Source of the DNA: Propionibacteriaceae bacterium
Lineage (GTDB): Bacteria; Actinomycetota; Actinomycetes; Propionibacteriales; Propionibacteriaceae
Length of the DNA: 7,686 nucleotides
Direction: 5' to 3'
NCBI GenBank assembly: GCA_003451975.1
Contig: DMIX01000174.1
Location: 1 to 7,686, forward strand
Below are positions 1 through 6,118 of this stretch, in pieces; position 1 is the stretch's first letter, and every line of letters begins with the position of its first letter. The notes under the pieces are model-generated. The model ran no database searches and was not told the origin of the DNA. It saw only the letters and a list, made by a program, of their open reading frames with translations. The position numbers and the translations under genes are program-made.

Positions 1-1445
1 ACGGCCACGAGGACCACATCGGCGGTGTGCCCTACCTGCTTCGTCGGCGCGGCGATATTCCGGTCTTCGGTTCCAGGCTCACCTTGGCTCTGCTGAGCGC
101 CAAGCTGCGCGAACATCGACTGCGCGAGGTTGACCTGCGGGAGGTCGCCGAAGGCGAGCGGGTTCAGATGGGCGAGTTCGACCTGGAGTTCTACTCGGTC
201 AACCATTCCATTCCGGACGCCTTGGCCGTGGCAGTCCGGACCAAGGCCGGAACCGTACTGCACACCGGCGACTTCAAGATGGATCAGCTTCCCTTGGATC
301 ATCGGCTCACCGACCTGCGCGGATTCGCCCGGCTAGGAGAAGAAGGCGTCGATCTGTTCATGGTCGATTCGACCAACGCCGATGTGCCGGGCTTCACCGC
401 CCACGAACGCGACATCGAACCCGCCTTGGAGCGGGTCTTCGCCAGCGCCCAGCAGAAACTGATCGTGGCCTGCTTCGCCTCCCACGTGCACCGCGTCCAG
501 CAGGTCATGGACCTCGCCGTCAAACACGGCCGCAAGGTCGTCTATGTCGGGCGCTCCATGCTGCGCAACATGACGGTCGCCCGCGAGTTGGGCTTCCTGA
601 AGGTCCCCGAGAACACCTTGATCGATCTGAAGGAGATCGAGGATTATCCCGACGATCAGGTGTTGATCATCTCCACCGGCTCGCAGGGGGAACCGCTCAG
701 CGCCTTGTCCCGTATCTCCAACCACGAGCACCCGGTGATCACCGCAGGACCGGGGGACGTGGTGCTGCTGGCGTCCTCGCTGATTCCGGGCAATGAGAAC
801 TCCGTCTATCGGGTGATCAACGGGCTGAGCCGAAATGGGGTCAGCGTGGTGCACAAGGGCAACGCGATGGTGCACGTCTCGGGGCACTCCAGCGCCGGTG
901 AACTGCTGTACTGCTACAACCTGATCACCCCTCGGCACGTGCTGCCGGTCCATGGCGAGGTGCGTCACCTGATCGCCAATGCCAAGTTGGCCATCGATAC
1001 CGGGGTACCTGCCGACCGGGTGTTCCCTGTCGAGGACGGTGCGGTGATCGACCTTCCGGCAGGTGGTAAGGCACGGGTGGTCGGTCAACTCGACTGCAGC
1101 TACATCTTCGTCGACGGTCTGACCGAAGGCGAGGTGTCCGATACCGAACTCACCGATCGCAAGATCCTGGGCGAAGAAGGCATCATCAGCGTGGTGACGG
1201 TGGTGAGTTTCCGATCCCAGCAGATCGTCAGCGGTCCCGACATTCACGCCCGCGGTTTCGTCGATGACGATTCGGTGTTCGACCAGGTTCGACCTGACCT
1301 GGTCGGGGTGATTGAGCGTGCCTTGGCCGACGGAGTCGAAGACACCTTCCAGTTGCAGCAGTTGGTGCGCCGAACCATCGGACGCTGGGTGAACAACAAC
1401 TATCGTCGTCGCCCGATGATCCTGCCGATCGTGGTGGAGTCCTGA
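1..1445 (+). CDS. rnj: Ribonuclease J, 5'-truncated by window edge
   Basis: RNase J is a zinc-dependent metallo-beta-lactamase/beta-CASP nuclease with 5'-3' exo- and endonuclease activity in mRNA decay and rRNA maturation. About 480 residues are visible. Family proteins are about 550-560 residues, so roughly 80 N-terminal residues lie outside. The frame runs from the first bases: codons from position 3 read GHEDHIGG, and the split codon before them (?ac) fits the first His of HxHxDH. Further metal-site and beta-CASP landmarks are NHSIPDA (His at 204-206), HTGDFK (His 261-263, Asp 270-272), VDSTNAD, STGSQGEP, HVSGHSSAGE (His 885-887) and PVHGE (His 951-953). The C-terminal domain ends in WVNNNYRRRPMILPIVVES, typical of the family. 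A GTG at 27 is internal, not the start. The reading frame is intact and nothing suggests a pseudogene. No convincing terminator follows it. Confidence 0.96.
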   Translation, partial: GHEDHIGGVPYLLRRRGDIPVFGSRLTLALLSAKLREHRLREVDLREVAEGERVQMGEFDLEFYSVNHSIPDALAVAVRTKAGTVLHTGDFKMDQLPLDHRLTDLRGFARLGEEGVDLFMVDSTNADVPGFTAHERDIEPALERVFASAQQKLIVACFASHVHRVQQVMDLAVKHGRKVVYVGRSMLRNMTVARELGFLKVPENTLIDLKEIEDYPDDQVLIISTGSQGEPLSALSRISNHEHPVITAGPGDVVLLASSLIPGNENSVYRVINGLSRNGVSVVHKGNAMVHVSGHSSAGELLYCYNLITPRHVLPVHGEVRHLIANAKLAIDTGVPADRVFPVEDGAVIDLPAGGKARVVGQLDCSYIFVDGLTEGEVSDTELTDRKILGEEGIISVVTVVSFRSQQIVSGPDIHARGFVDDDSVFDQVRPDLVGVIERALADGVEDTFQLQQLVRRTIGRWVNNNYRRRPMILPIVVES

Positions 1446-1456
1446 CTCCGTCTCGA

Positions 1457-1487
1457 TTCGCAACCACGGCTGCGGTTCAGGTATCGT
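1457..1487 (+). promoter_or_regulatory. Possible promoter for rpmB
   Basis: TATCGT at 1482-1487 fits the actinobacterial -10 form TANNNT. A weak -35-like TTCGCA lies at 1457-1462, with a 19-nt spacer that is slightly long. It sits in the 120-nt gap between rnj and rpmB and would give an untranslated leader of about 70 nt carrying the hairpin at 1518-1538. This is a by-eye match only. Read-through from rnj is also possible because no terminator is evident between the genes. Confidence 0.35.
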
Positions 1488-1517
1488 AGTGCGGTCCCTG
1501 TTGTGGGGCTTCTTTCG

Positions 1518-1538
1518 CGTGCACCTCACGGGTGCGCG
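1518..1538 (+). promoter_or_regulatory. Hairpin in the rpmB leader
   Basis: An 8-bp stem (one G-U pair) is formed by CGTGCACC at 1518-1525 and GGTGCGCG at 1531-1538 around a 5-nt loop. It ends 15 nt before the Shine-Dalgarno sequence AGGAG (1554-1558). Many ribosomal-protein genes carry structured leaders that bind the protein or otherwise set translation. Whether this one does is inference. Confidence 0.4.
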
Positions 1539-1565
1539 ACGTGCGACTAAACGAGGAGTAATCCA

Positions 1566-1751
1566 GTGGCTGCTGTGTGTGACATCTGTGGCAAGGGCCC
1601 CGGCTTCGGTCACAACGTGCCCTGGTCGAAGAAGAAGACCAACCGGCGCTGGAATCCGAACATTCAGCGGGTTCGGGCGACCGTCGAGGGCACCCCGAAG
1701 CGTCTGAACGTGTGCACGTCCTGCCTGAAGGCCGGACGCGTCACCCGCTGA
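1566..1751 (+). CDS. rpmB: 50S ribosomal protein L28 (zinc-binding form)
   Basis: This is a 61-residue large-subunit ribosomal protein, the usual length for the family. It begins MAAVCDICGKGPGFG and carries the L28 core RRWNPNIQ and the C-terminal NVCTSCLKAG. Two CxxC pairs (Cys5/Cys8 and Cys50/Cys53) make it the zinc-ribbon (C+) type. Actinobacteria often also have a cysteine-free paralogue induced by zinc shortage elsewhere in the genome. The GTG start at 1566 is supported by AGGAG at 1554-1558, seven bases upstream, and by the conserved MAAVCD beginning. The gene appears to be its own short transcription unit: a leader with a possible promoter and hairpin precedes it and a strong intrinsic terminator follows 11 nt after the stop. 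Confidence 0.98.
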   Translation: MAAVCDICGKGPGFGHNVPWSKKKTNRRWNPNIQRVRATVEGTPKRLNVCTSCLKAGRVTR

Positions 1752-1762
1752 CCGAACTTCCT

Positions 1763-1800
1763 GCAAGAGACTCGCTTCGGCGGGTCTCTTGCTGTGTTCT
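1763..1800 (+). terminator. Intrinsic terminator after rpmB
   Basis: A 13-bp stem is formed by GCAAGAGACTCGC at 1763-1775 and GCGGGTCTCTTGC at 1780-1792. It contains a single G-T wobble (1772/1783) and is closed by a C(UUCG)G tetraloop (1776-1779). A short, interrupted T-rich tail (TGTGTTCT) follows. The stem and tetraloop are unusually perfect. The weak U-tract is common in high-GC actinobacteria. Confidence 0.87.
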
Positions 1801-1814
1801 GCGATGATTGCGCG

Positions 1815-2174
1815 GTGACCACCTCCGATCCTGACAAGTCCGCGAAGCCGACCGACGCCGAGCCTGACGGCATGATCGATGATCAGGGTGAACTCCCCAG
1901 CTGGGACGTTCTCAGCCCTCCGAACGCGCCACTGGTGATGGCGCAGGCCAGCCCGCCGGCTTCGCAGGACGTCCGTGACGAGCAGCGTCGCTCCGGTGCC
2001 CGGTGGGGAGCGCTGGGAATGGTCCTCGGTGTCGTTGGCCTTCTGGTCGCTGTGGTGGGTGGGGTCGTCCTCGGTTTCGGCGAGGGACTGATCGTTGGGA
2101 TCCTGGTCGTCCTCGCCGCCGTGACAGCGATCGGTTTCGGCTACTACCGATTCTGGTTATCGGGCCGGAACTAG
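1815..2174 (+). CDS. Small membrane protein with two predicted helices, function unknown
   Basis: I do not recognise this 119-residue protein. It has a hydrophilic, acidic and Pro-rich N-terminal part (about residues 1-62) and a short basic patch (DEQRRSGAR). Two hydrophobic segments rich in Gly and Val follow (about 65-88 and 91-113), then a short tail YRFWLSGRN. This suggests a helical hairpin in the membrane with both termini on the same side, probably the cytoplasm given the positive patch before helix 1. The start is uncertain. A GTG at 1794 would lie on the tail of the rpmB terminator with the stem where a ribosome site should be. GTG at 1815 is preferred and may be leaderless, and ATG at 1872 (100 residues) is a further option. 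No Shine-Dalgarno sequence is clear for any of them. It sits between rpmB and recG, where many actinobacteria carry a DAK2-domain gene. The stop is 58 nt before recG. Confidence 0.68.
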   Translation: MTTSDPDKSAKPTDAEPDGMIDDQGELPSWDVLSPPNAPLVMAQASPPASQDVRDEQRRSGARWGALGMVLGVVGLLVAVVGGVVLGFGEGLIVGILVVLAAVTAIGFGYYRFWLSGRN

Positions 2175-2193
2175 CCCGCCGTGCGAGCCGTCT

Positions 2194-2211
2194 GCACCGC
2201 CTCGTCGGTGC
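2194..2211. repeat. Perfect inverted repeat upstream of recG
   Basis: GCACCG (2194-2199) and CGGTGC (2206-2211) form a perfect 6-bp inverted repeat with a 6-nt spacer. It sits where the -35 region of the recG promoter would be. It could be an operator half-site pair, a weak transcript-end hairpin for the upstream gene (no T-run follows), or chance. Confidence 0.4.
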
Positions 2212-2218
2212 CAGCGCC

Positions 2219-2224
2219 TAGGCT
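2219..2224 (+). promoter_or_regulatory. -10 element for a probably leaderless recG transcript
   Basis: TAGGCT fits TANNNT and ends 8 nt before the recG GTG at 2233, placing the predicted transcript start at or next to the start codon. There is no Shine-Dalgarno sequence in front of recG, which agrees with leaderless initiation, common in actinobacteria. No clear -35 element is present. Confidence 0.5.
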
Positions 2225-2232
2225 GACCAACT

Positions 2233-4446
2233 GTGGAAGCTTCGATCGGTGGATGGCGTACTCGGGCGTACGCGGAGCTGACCGCATCCTTGGCGACAGT
2301 GCTGGGGGAGCGGACCGCCAAGGAGTTCACCGCACTGCCCATCCACACCGTCGGCGATCTGCTGCGACACATCCCGCGGCACTACCTGTCCGGCACCGAC
2401 CTGACCGACCTGAGTAGCTTGATCCCTGGTGAACTAGTCGCGGTCACAGCCCGCGTTGCAAAGCTGCAGCGATTTGAGTCACACAGCGCCCCGGGCGGTA
2501 AGCCCCGGCCCGGACGCCTGGAAGTGACCCTCACCGACGGCAGCGGACGCCTCAGTGCGACCTTCTTCGGCAAGTCGCACCTGCTGGACTGGTGGGAGCG
2601 CCAACTCAGCGCCGGCTATTCGGGGCTTTTCGTCGGCAAGGTCGGCGTCTTCCGCGACCAGCTGCAGATGAGCCATCCGGTCTTCGTGATGATGGACGAA
2701 GCCGGACGCATCGTCGCCAACTCCGAAGAGAAAGAACGCCTGGCTGCCTTGTCCCAAGGCGGCCTGGTGGGGATGTACCCCGCTACCGCCAAGCTGCCGA
2801 CCTGGAAGGTCGCAGAGTGTGCCCGGTTGGCGCTGGCTGCGTTCAGCGGCAGCGACGATCCCTGGCCGGCCTGGCTGCGTGAGCAAGCCGAAGTGCTGGA
2901 GCTGTCGGAGGCCTTCGCCGCGGTCCACCAGCCCGTCAACCGCTCCCAGGCCGACGCCGGAGCGCAACGACTGATCTTCGATGAGGCCATGGCGACCCAG
3001 CTCACCATGGCCTACCGGCGCGCCGATGCGTCCGCCCGGCAGGCCGAGCCGCGCTGCCGTCGTGCCGACGCGTTGCTGGACGCTTTCGAGCAGCGGCTTC
3101 CGTTCGCGTTGACAGCCGGTCAGCTGCAGGTGGGGGAGGAGATCTTCGCCGACCTCGCCAAGACCACTCCGATGCAACGCCTGCTGCAGGGCGAGGTGGG
3201 TTCGGGCAAGACGGTCGTAGCCTTGCGCGCCATGTTGTCGGTCATCGACGCCGGCGGCCAGTGCGCTCTGCTGGCCCCCACCGAGGTGTTGGCCGCCCAG
3301 CACTTCCAGACCATCACCAGACTCCTGGGTGATCTGGGTGGCGGACGGCTGCTGGGCGCACCGGAGCAGGCCACCGATGTGGTGTTGTTGACCGGCTCGT
3401 TGTCGACTGCGGCCAAGCGTTCGGCATTGCTGCGGGCGGCCAGTGGTGAGGCGGGCATCGTGATCGGAACCCACGCGCTGCTCTCCGACCAGGTGCAGTT
3501 TGCCGAGCTTGGTCTGGTCGTGATCGATGAACAGCACCGTTTCGGTGTCGAGCAACGCGCTGCGCTGACCAGCAAGGCCGACAAGCATCCGCATGTGCTG
3601 GTGCTCACCGCGACGCCGATTCCGCGCTCGGTGGCCATGACGATCTTCGGTGACCTGGAGACCTCCACGCTGACCGAGATCCCGGCCGGGCGTGCCGAGG
3701 TCTCGACGGTGGTGGTCGACGCTGCCAGCCGACCGCAATGGGTCGATCGCGCCTGGCAGCGCGTCGTCGAAGAAGTCAACGCCGGTCGTCAGGTCTTCGT
3801 GGTGGCGCCCAAAATCGGTGGGCAGAAGGCCACCACCGACGGCAAGGGTGTGGTCGAGTTGGCCGCAGAGTTGACGTCCGGTCCGCTCGCGGGTGTGCGC
3901 CTGCAGGTGCTGCATGGACAGCTCCCCAGCGAGGAAAAGGATCAGGTGATGGCCGACTTCGCCGCCGGCAACACCGATGTACTGGTGGCGACCACCGTGA
4001 TCGAGGTCGGCGTCGATGTGCCGAATGCCTCGATGATGGTGGTGTGGGACGCGGACCGATTCGGAGTCTCCCAGCTTCATCAGCTGCGCGGACGCATCGG
4101 TCGCGGTGAACATCCCGGTGTGTGCCTGCTGATCACCGCCGTGGCCGCCGGTGAGCCCGCTCGGCAACGGCTGGAGGCCGTGGCGGCGACCCGCGACGGC
4201 TTTCAGTTGGCCGAGCTGGATCTGGAACAGCGTCGCGAGGGCGACGTGCTGGGTTCGGCGCAGGCCGGAACGCGCTCCAGCCTGCGGCTGCTGCGAGTCA
4301 CCGAGCATGCCGAGGTCATCGCTGCGGCTCGTGAACTGGCTATCGAATGTGTTCGCCGCGACCCGGAACTGGCCATCCCCGGTTTCGCCGATGCCATCCG
4401 GTTCACCGAACGCCTGGCAGGCGGCGATTGGCTGGACAGCGCGTGA
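2233..4446 (+). CDS. recG: ATP-dependent DNA helicase RecG
   Basis: RecG is a 737-residue branch-migrating superfamily 2 helicase that remodels stalled replication forks and Holliday junctions. The N-terminal part includes an OB-fold wedge domain (about residues 60-155, with LEVTLTDGSGRLSATFFGK). The motor follows in canonical order: Walker A GEVGSGKT at 320-327, DEQH box at 432-435 within IDEQHRFG, motif III LTATPIPR at 458-465, TTVIEVGVDVPNA at 587-599, and motif VI QLRGRIGRG at 617-625. The C-terminal region has QRREGDVLGSAQAG, typical of RecG. The length matches actinobacterial relatives and all key residues are present. The GTG at 2233 is preferred because of the -10 element just before it and the family-like N-terminus. 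rsmD follows after 19 nt. The + strand reading frame is unbroken; long open frames on the opposite strand are codon-bias shadows. Confidence 0.98.
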   Translation: MEASIGGWRTRAYAELTASLATVLGERTAKEFTALPIHTVGDLLRHIPRHYLSGTDLTDLSSLIPGELVAVTARVAKLQRFESHSAPGGKPRPGRLEVTLTDGSGRLSATFFGKSHLLDWWERQLSAGYSGLFVGKVGVFRDQLQMSHPVFVMMDEAGRIVANSEEKERLAALSQGGLVGMYPATAKLPTWKVAECARLALAAFSGSDDPWPAWLREQAEVLELSEAFAAVHQPVNRSQADAGAQRLIFDEAMATQLTMAYRRADASARQAEPRCRRADALLDAFEQRLPFALTAGQLQVGEEIFADLAKTTPMQRLLQGEVGSGKTVVALRAMLSVIDAGGQCALLAPTEVLAAQHFQTITRLLGDLGGGRLLGAPEQATDVVLLTGSLSTAAKRSALLRAASGEAGIVIGTHALLSDQVQFAELGLVVIDEQHRFGVEQRAALTSKADKHPHVLVLTATPIPRSVAMTIFGDLETSTLTEIPAGRAEVSTVVVDAASRPQWVDRAWQRVVEEVNAGRQVFVVAPKIGGQKATTDGKGVVELAAELTSGPLAGVRLQVLHGQLPSEEKDQVMADFAAGNTDVLVATTVIEVGVDVPNASMMVVWDADRFGVSQLHQLRGRIGRGEHPGVCLLITAVAAGEPARQRLEAVAATRDGFQLAELDLEQRREGDVLGSAQAGTRSSLRLLRVTEHAEVIAAARELAIECVRRDPELAIPGFADAIRFTERLAGGDWLDSA

Positions 4447-4452
4447 TCGCCC

Positions 4453-4458
4453 TACGCT
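4453..4458 (+). promoter_or_regulatory. -10 element for a probably leaderless rsmD transcript
   Basis: TACGCT fits TANNNT and ends 7 nt before the rsmD GTG (4466), again predicting a transcript starting at the start codon. A weak -35-like TTGGCT lies at 4428-4433 inside the recG 3' end, with a 19-nt spacer. There is no Shine-Dalgarno sequence before rsmD. Confidence 0.48.
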
Positions 4459-4465
4459 TTCGTCT

Positions 4466-5047
4466 GTGACCAGGATCATCGCAGGTAGTCGCAAAGGCCA
4501 CCGGCTGCGCACCCCGGCACAGGACAGCACCCGTCCCACCACTGACCGGGTGCGCGAGGCACTCTTCTCTGCGATCGCCGACTGGGCTGGCACCAGCGGT
4601 GAACCGGCCGACGAGCAGCTGTGTGATCTGGCCCTGATCGATCTGTATGCCGGTTCGGCCGCGGTTGCCTTGGAGGCTGCCAGCCGCGGCGCCCAGCCCA
4701 CCTTTGCGGTGGAATCGCAGCCGAAGGTCGCCGCGATCGCCAGGGACAATGCCGCGGTGCTCGGGCTGGATACTCGGGTGGTCACCGCAGCGGTGGAACC
4801 CTGGCTATCGGGAATCCGGTCGATCCAGGCCGATGTCGTCTGGGCCGACCCGCCCTATGCGATGTCGAACGACGAGTGTGACCGAATGATGGCCTTGGTC
4901 GTGGAACGCGACTGGTTGAAGCCGGACGGGCTGCTCATCCTCGAGCGTTCGTCCAGAGATGAGGCCCCACAATTCCCGGCTGCGATGACGCAGCGCTGGT
5001 CGCGGCGCTACGGTGAGACGCTGCTGTACTTCGCCATGAAGGAATGA
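4466..5047 (+). CDS. rsmD: 16S rRNA (guanine(966)-N(2))-methyltransferase RsmD
   Basis: RsmD uses S-adenosylmethionine to methylate N2 of G966 (E. coli numbering) in 16S rRNA during 30S assembly. This is a 193-residue protein of normal family length. It opens with the diagnostic MTRIIAGSRKGHRLRTP and TRPTTDRVREALF. Motif I begins DLYAGS (59-64), and the catalytic DPPY is at 128-131 in WADPPYAM. The GTG at 4466 is fixed by the conserved MTRIIAG beginning; the open frame continues upstream inside recG but that part is not coding. One oddity is that the glycine-rich loop reads AGSAAVALEA, where the family normally has AGSGALGLEA, so two glycines (positions 65 and 68) are alanine. The gene overlaps coaD by four bases (ATGA), which indicates translational coupling; rsmD-coaD adjacency is widespread. 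Confidence 0.96.
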   Translation: MTRIIAGSRKGHRLRTPAQDSTRPTTDRVREALFSAIADWAGTSGEPADEQLCDLALIDLYAGSAAVALEAASRGAQPTFAVESQPKVAAIARDNAAVLGLDTRVVTAAVEPWLSGIRSIQADVVWADPPYAMSNDECDRMMALVVERDWLKPDGLLILERSSRDEAPQFPAAMTQRWSRRYGETLLYFAMKE

Positions 5048-5538
5048 CTTTGCTAGCTGTATGTCCGGGATTTTTTGATCCGATCACCAATGGACACCTC
5101 GACGTGATCACCCGCGCTGCGCAGATCTTCGACGAGGTGCTCGTTGCGGTGGGTCAGAACTCGACCAAGCAATACCTGTTCACCGCTGCCGAGCGGGTGC
5201 AACTGGTTGAGGAGTCGACCGCCCACCTCGACAACATCAAGGTGGATCAGGTGACCGGGCTGTTGGTCGACTTCGTGAACAAGCACGGCGGCAAGGTGGT
5301 CGTCAAAGGTGTTCGTTTCGCCGCGGACTTCGAACTCGAGTTGCAGATGGCAAACTTGAACTCGGTTGTCGGCGGTATCGAGACCTTGATCCTGCCGGCG
5401 GCCTCACAGTGGTCGACGTTGTCCTCGTCGATGGTGCGAGAGATCGCGATCCATGGCGGTGACATCACGACCTTTGTACCGGTGCCGGTGGCGAGGGAAA
5501 TCGCCCGTAGATCGACTGAAGAAGGGTGGGGGCGATGA
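5044..5538 (+). CDS. coaD: Phosphopantetheine adenylyltransferase (PPAT)
   Basis: CoaD transfers AMP from ATP to 4'-phosphopantetheine, giving dephospho-CoA, the penultimate step of CoA synthesis in the cytosol. At 164 residues it has normal family length and the nucleotidyltransferase fold landmarks. These are the HxGH-type motif TNGH (15-18) with His18, Lys42 in NSTKQYLF, VVKGVR with Arg91, DFELELQMANLN (95-106) and WSTLSSSMVREIA (123-135). Position 10 is Phe (GFFDP), where E. coli has Thr and most relatives Thr or Ser; Thr10 lies in the E. coli active site. The two Phe codons form a T6 run at 5071-5076. The position usually held by Tyr in DFEYEL is Leu. The ATG overlaps the rsmD stop and the coaD stop overlaps the next start, both as ATGA, so three proteins are probably made from one coupled message. 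Confidence 0.97.
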   Translation: MTLLAVCPGFFDPITNGHLDVITRAAQIFDEVLVAVGQNSTKQYLFTAAERVQLVEESTAHLDNIKVDQVTGLLVDFVNKHGGKVVVKGVRFAADFELELQMANLNSVVGGIETLILPAASQWSTLSSSMVREIAIHGGDITTFVPVPVAREIARRSTEEGWGR

Positions 5539-6053
5539 TTGATCGAACCGAGCAGGCTCTTCACCGCTTGAAGGATGTTGTCGCGAACGCCAAGTCGGTG
5601 CCGATGTCGGCGTCCTGCATGGTGAATCGGTCCGAACTCATGGGCCTGGTCGACAGTGCCTTGGCGGCGCTCAGCGACGATCTGCAGGAAGCTCAGCGGG
5701 TCACGTCGACCTCACTGGAGACCTTGGAACGCGCCCAGGAGGAGGCTAAGCAGATCGTGGCCGCCGCCGAGGACCGTGCGAAGTACCTGGCTAGCCAGGG
5801 CCCGGTGAATCAAGAAGCGCAACGGCAGGCCGCAGAGATGCAGCAGCAGGCGTTGGTTGACGCTGAGGCCTTGCGCCGCGAGGCCGATGCCTACGTCGAT
5901 GCCCGTATTGCGAGTTTTGAGGCCGGATTGTTGAAGACCATGGCTCAGGTGCGCACGATGCGCGAGCGCCTGGCGCATCGTTCCTCGCTCGACCAAAACC
6001 TCGACCAGGTCGAGGACGACGCCACACGCACGCTGCCCCGCGTGCAGAGCTGA
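5535..6053 (+). CDS. sepIVA: DivIVA-like coiled-coil protein, probable SepIVA homologue
   Basis: This is a 172-residue soluble, Ala/Glu/Gln-rich protein with a long predicted coiled coil (about residues 45-150). Its N-terminal part reads EQALHRLKDVV and SVPMSASCMVNR, resembling the start of mycobacterial Rv2927c/SepIVA, a DivIVA-like septum-associated protein encoded by the coaD-DUF177 neighbourhood. Such proteins are often annotated as DivIVA or, wrongly, as ATP synthase subunit b because of the helical repeat. It is clearly shorter than the mycobacterial protein (about 245 residues from memory), mainly in the coiled coil. ATG at 5535 is chosen over GTG at 5526 because it gives the same ATGA overlap with coaD seen at rsmD/coaD, and the purine-rich GGTGGGGG at 5525-5532 can serve as ribosome site. 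It probably acts in polar growth or division, by inference from family and context. Confidence 0.78.
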   Translation: MIDRTEQALHRLKDVVANAKSVPMSASCMVNRSELMGLVDSALAALSDDLQEAQRVTSTSLETLERAQEEAKQIVAAAEDRAKYLASQGPVNQEAQRQAAEMQQQALVDAEALRREADAYVDARIASFEAGLLKTMAQVRTMRERLAHRSSLDQNLDQVEDDATRTLPRVQS

Positions 6054-6061
6054 CCCCGCTT

Positions 6062-6090
6062 TTGCCGCTGACCACCTGGGTTGGTAGAGT
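6062..6090 (+). promoter_or_regulatory. Sigma-70-type promoter for the DUF177-rpmF-rnc-mutM unit
   Basis: TTGCCG (6062-6067) and TAGAGT (6085-6090) are separated by exactly 17 nt, the best -35/-10 pair in the window. Transcription would start near 6096-6100, leaving a short leader of about 20 nt before the DUF177 ATG at 6119. It lies in the 65-nt gap after the SepIVA-like gene. Confidence 0.7.
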
Positions 6091-6118
6091 TCTTCGTTGG
6101 TTATGACGCTGCCGAGCC

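Noticed and set aside
1462..1477. Weak inverted repeat AACC...GGTT after rnj as a terminator
   Set aside because: Only four to five pairs with a mismatch and no T-run; too weak to call.
333..1766. 477-codon open frame on the - strand over rnj and rpmB
   Set aside because: It is antisense to well-identified genes, its translation shows no recognisable motif, and it arises from G/C-rich third positions that rarely give stop codons.
1794..1814. GTG at 1794 as start of the small membrane protein
   Set aside because: It falls on the tail of the rpmB terminator, with the stem occupying the ribosome-site position; 1815 is more plausible.
4151..4465. Upstream extension of the rsmD frame into recG
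   Set aside because: The conserved RsmD beginning MTRIIAG starts at 4466; the upstream part overlaps essential RecG coding sequence and resembles a frame-shifted shadow.
2479..4785. 768-codon open frame on the - strand over recG
   Set aside because: Same codon-bias shadow; His/Gln/Gly-rich low-information translation opposite an intact RecG.
5525..5534. GTG at 5526 as start of the SepIVA-like gene
   Set aside because: It would add only three residues and use up the purine-rich ribosome site; ATG at 5535 matches the ATGA overlap seen at the previous junction.
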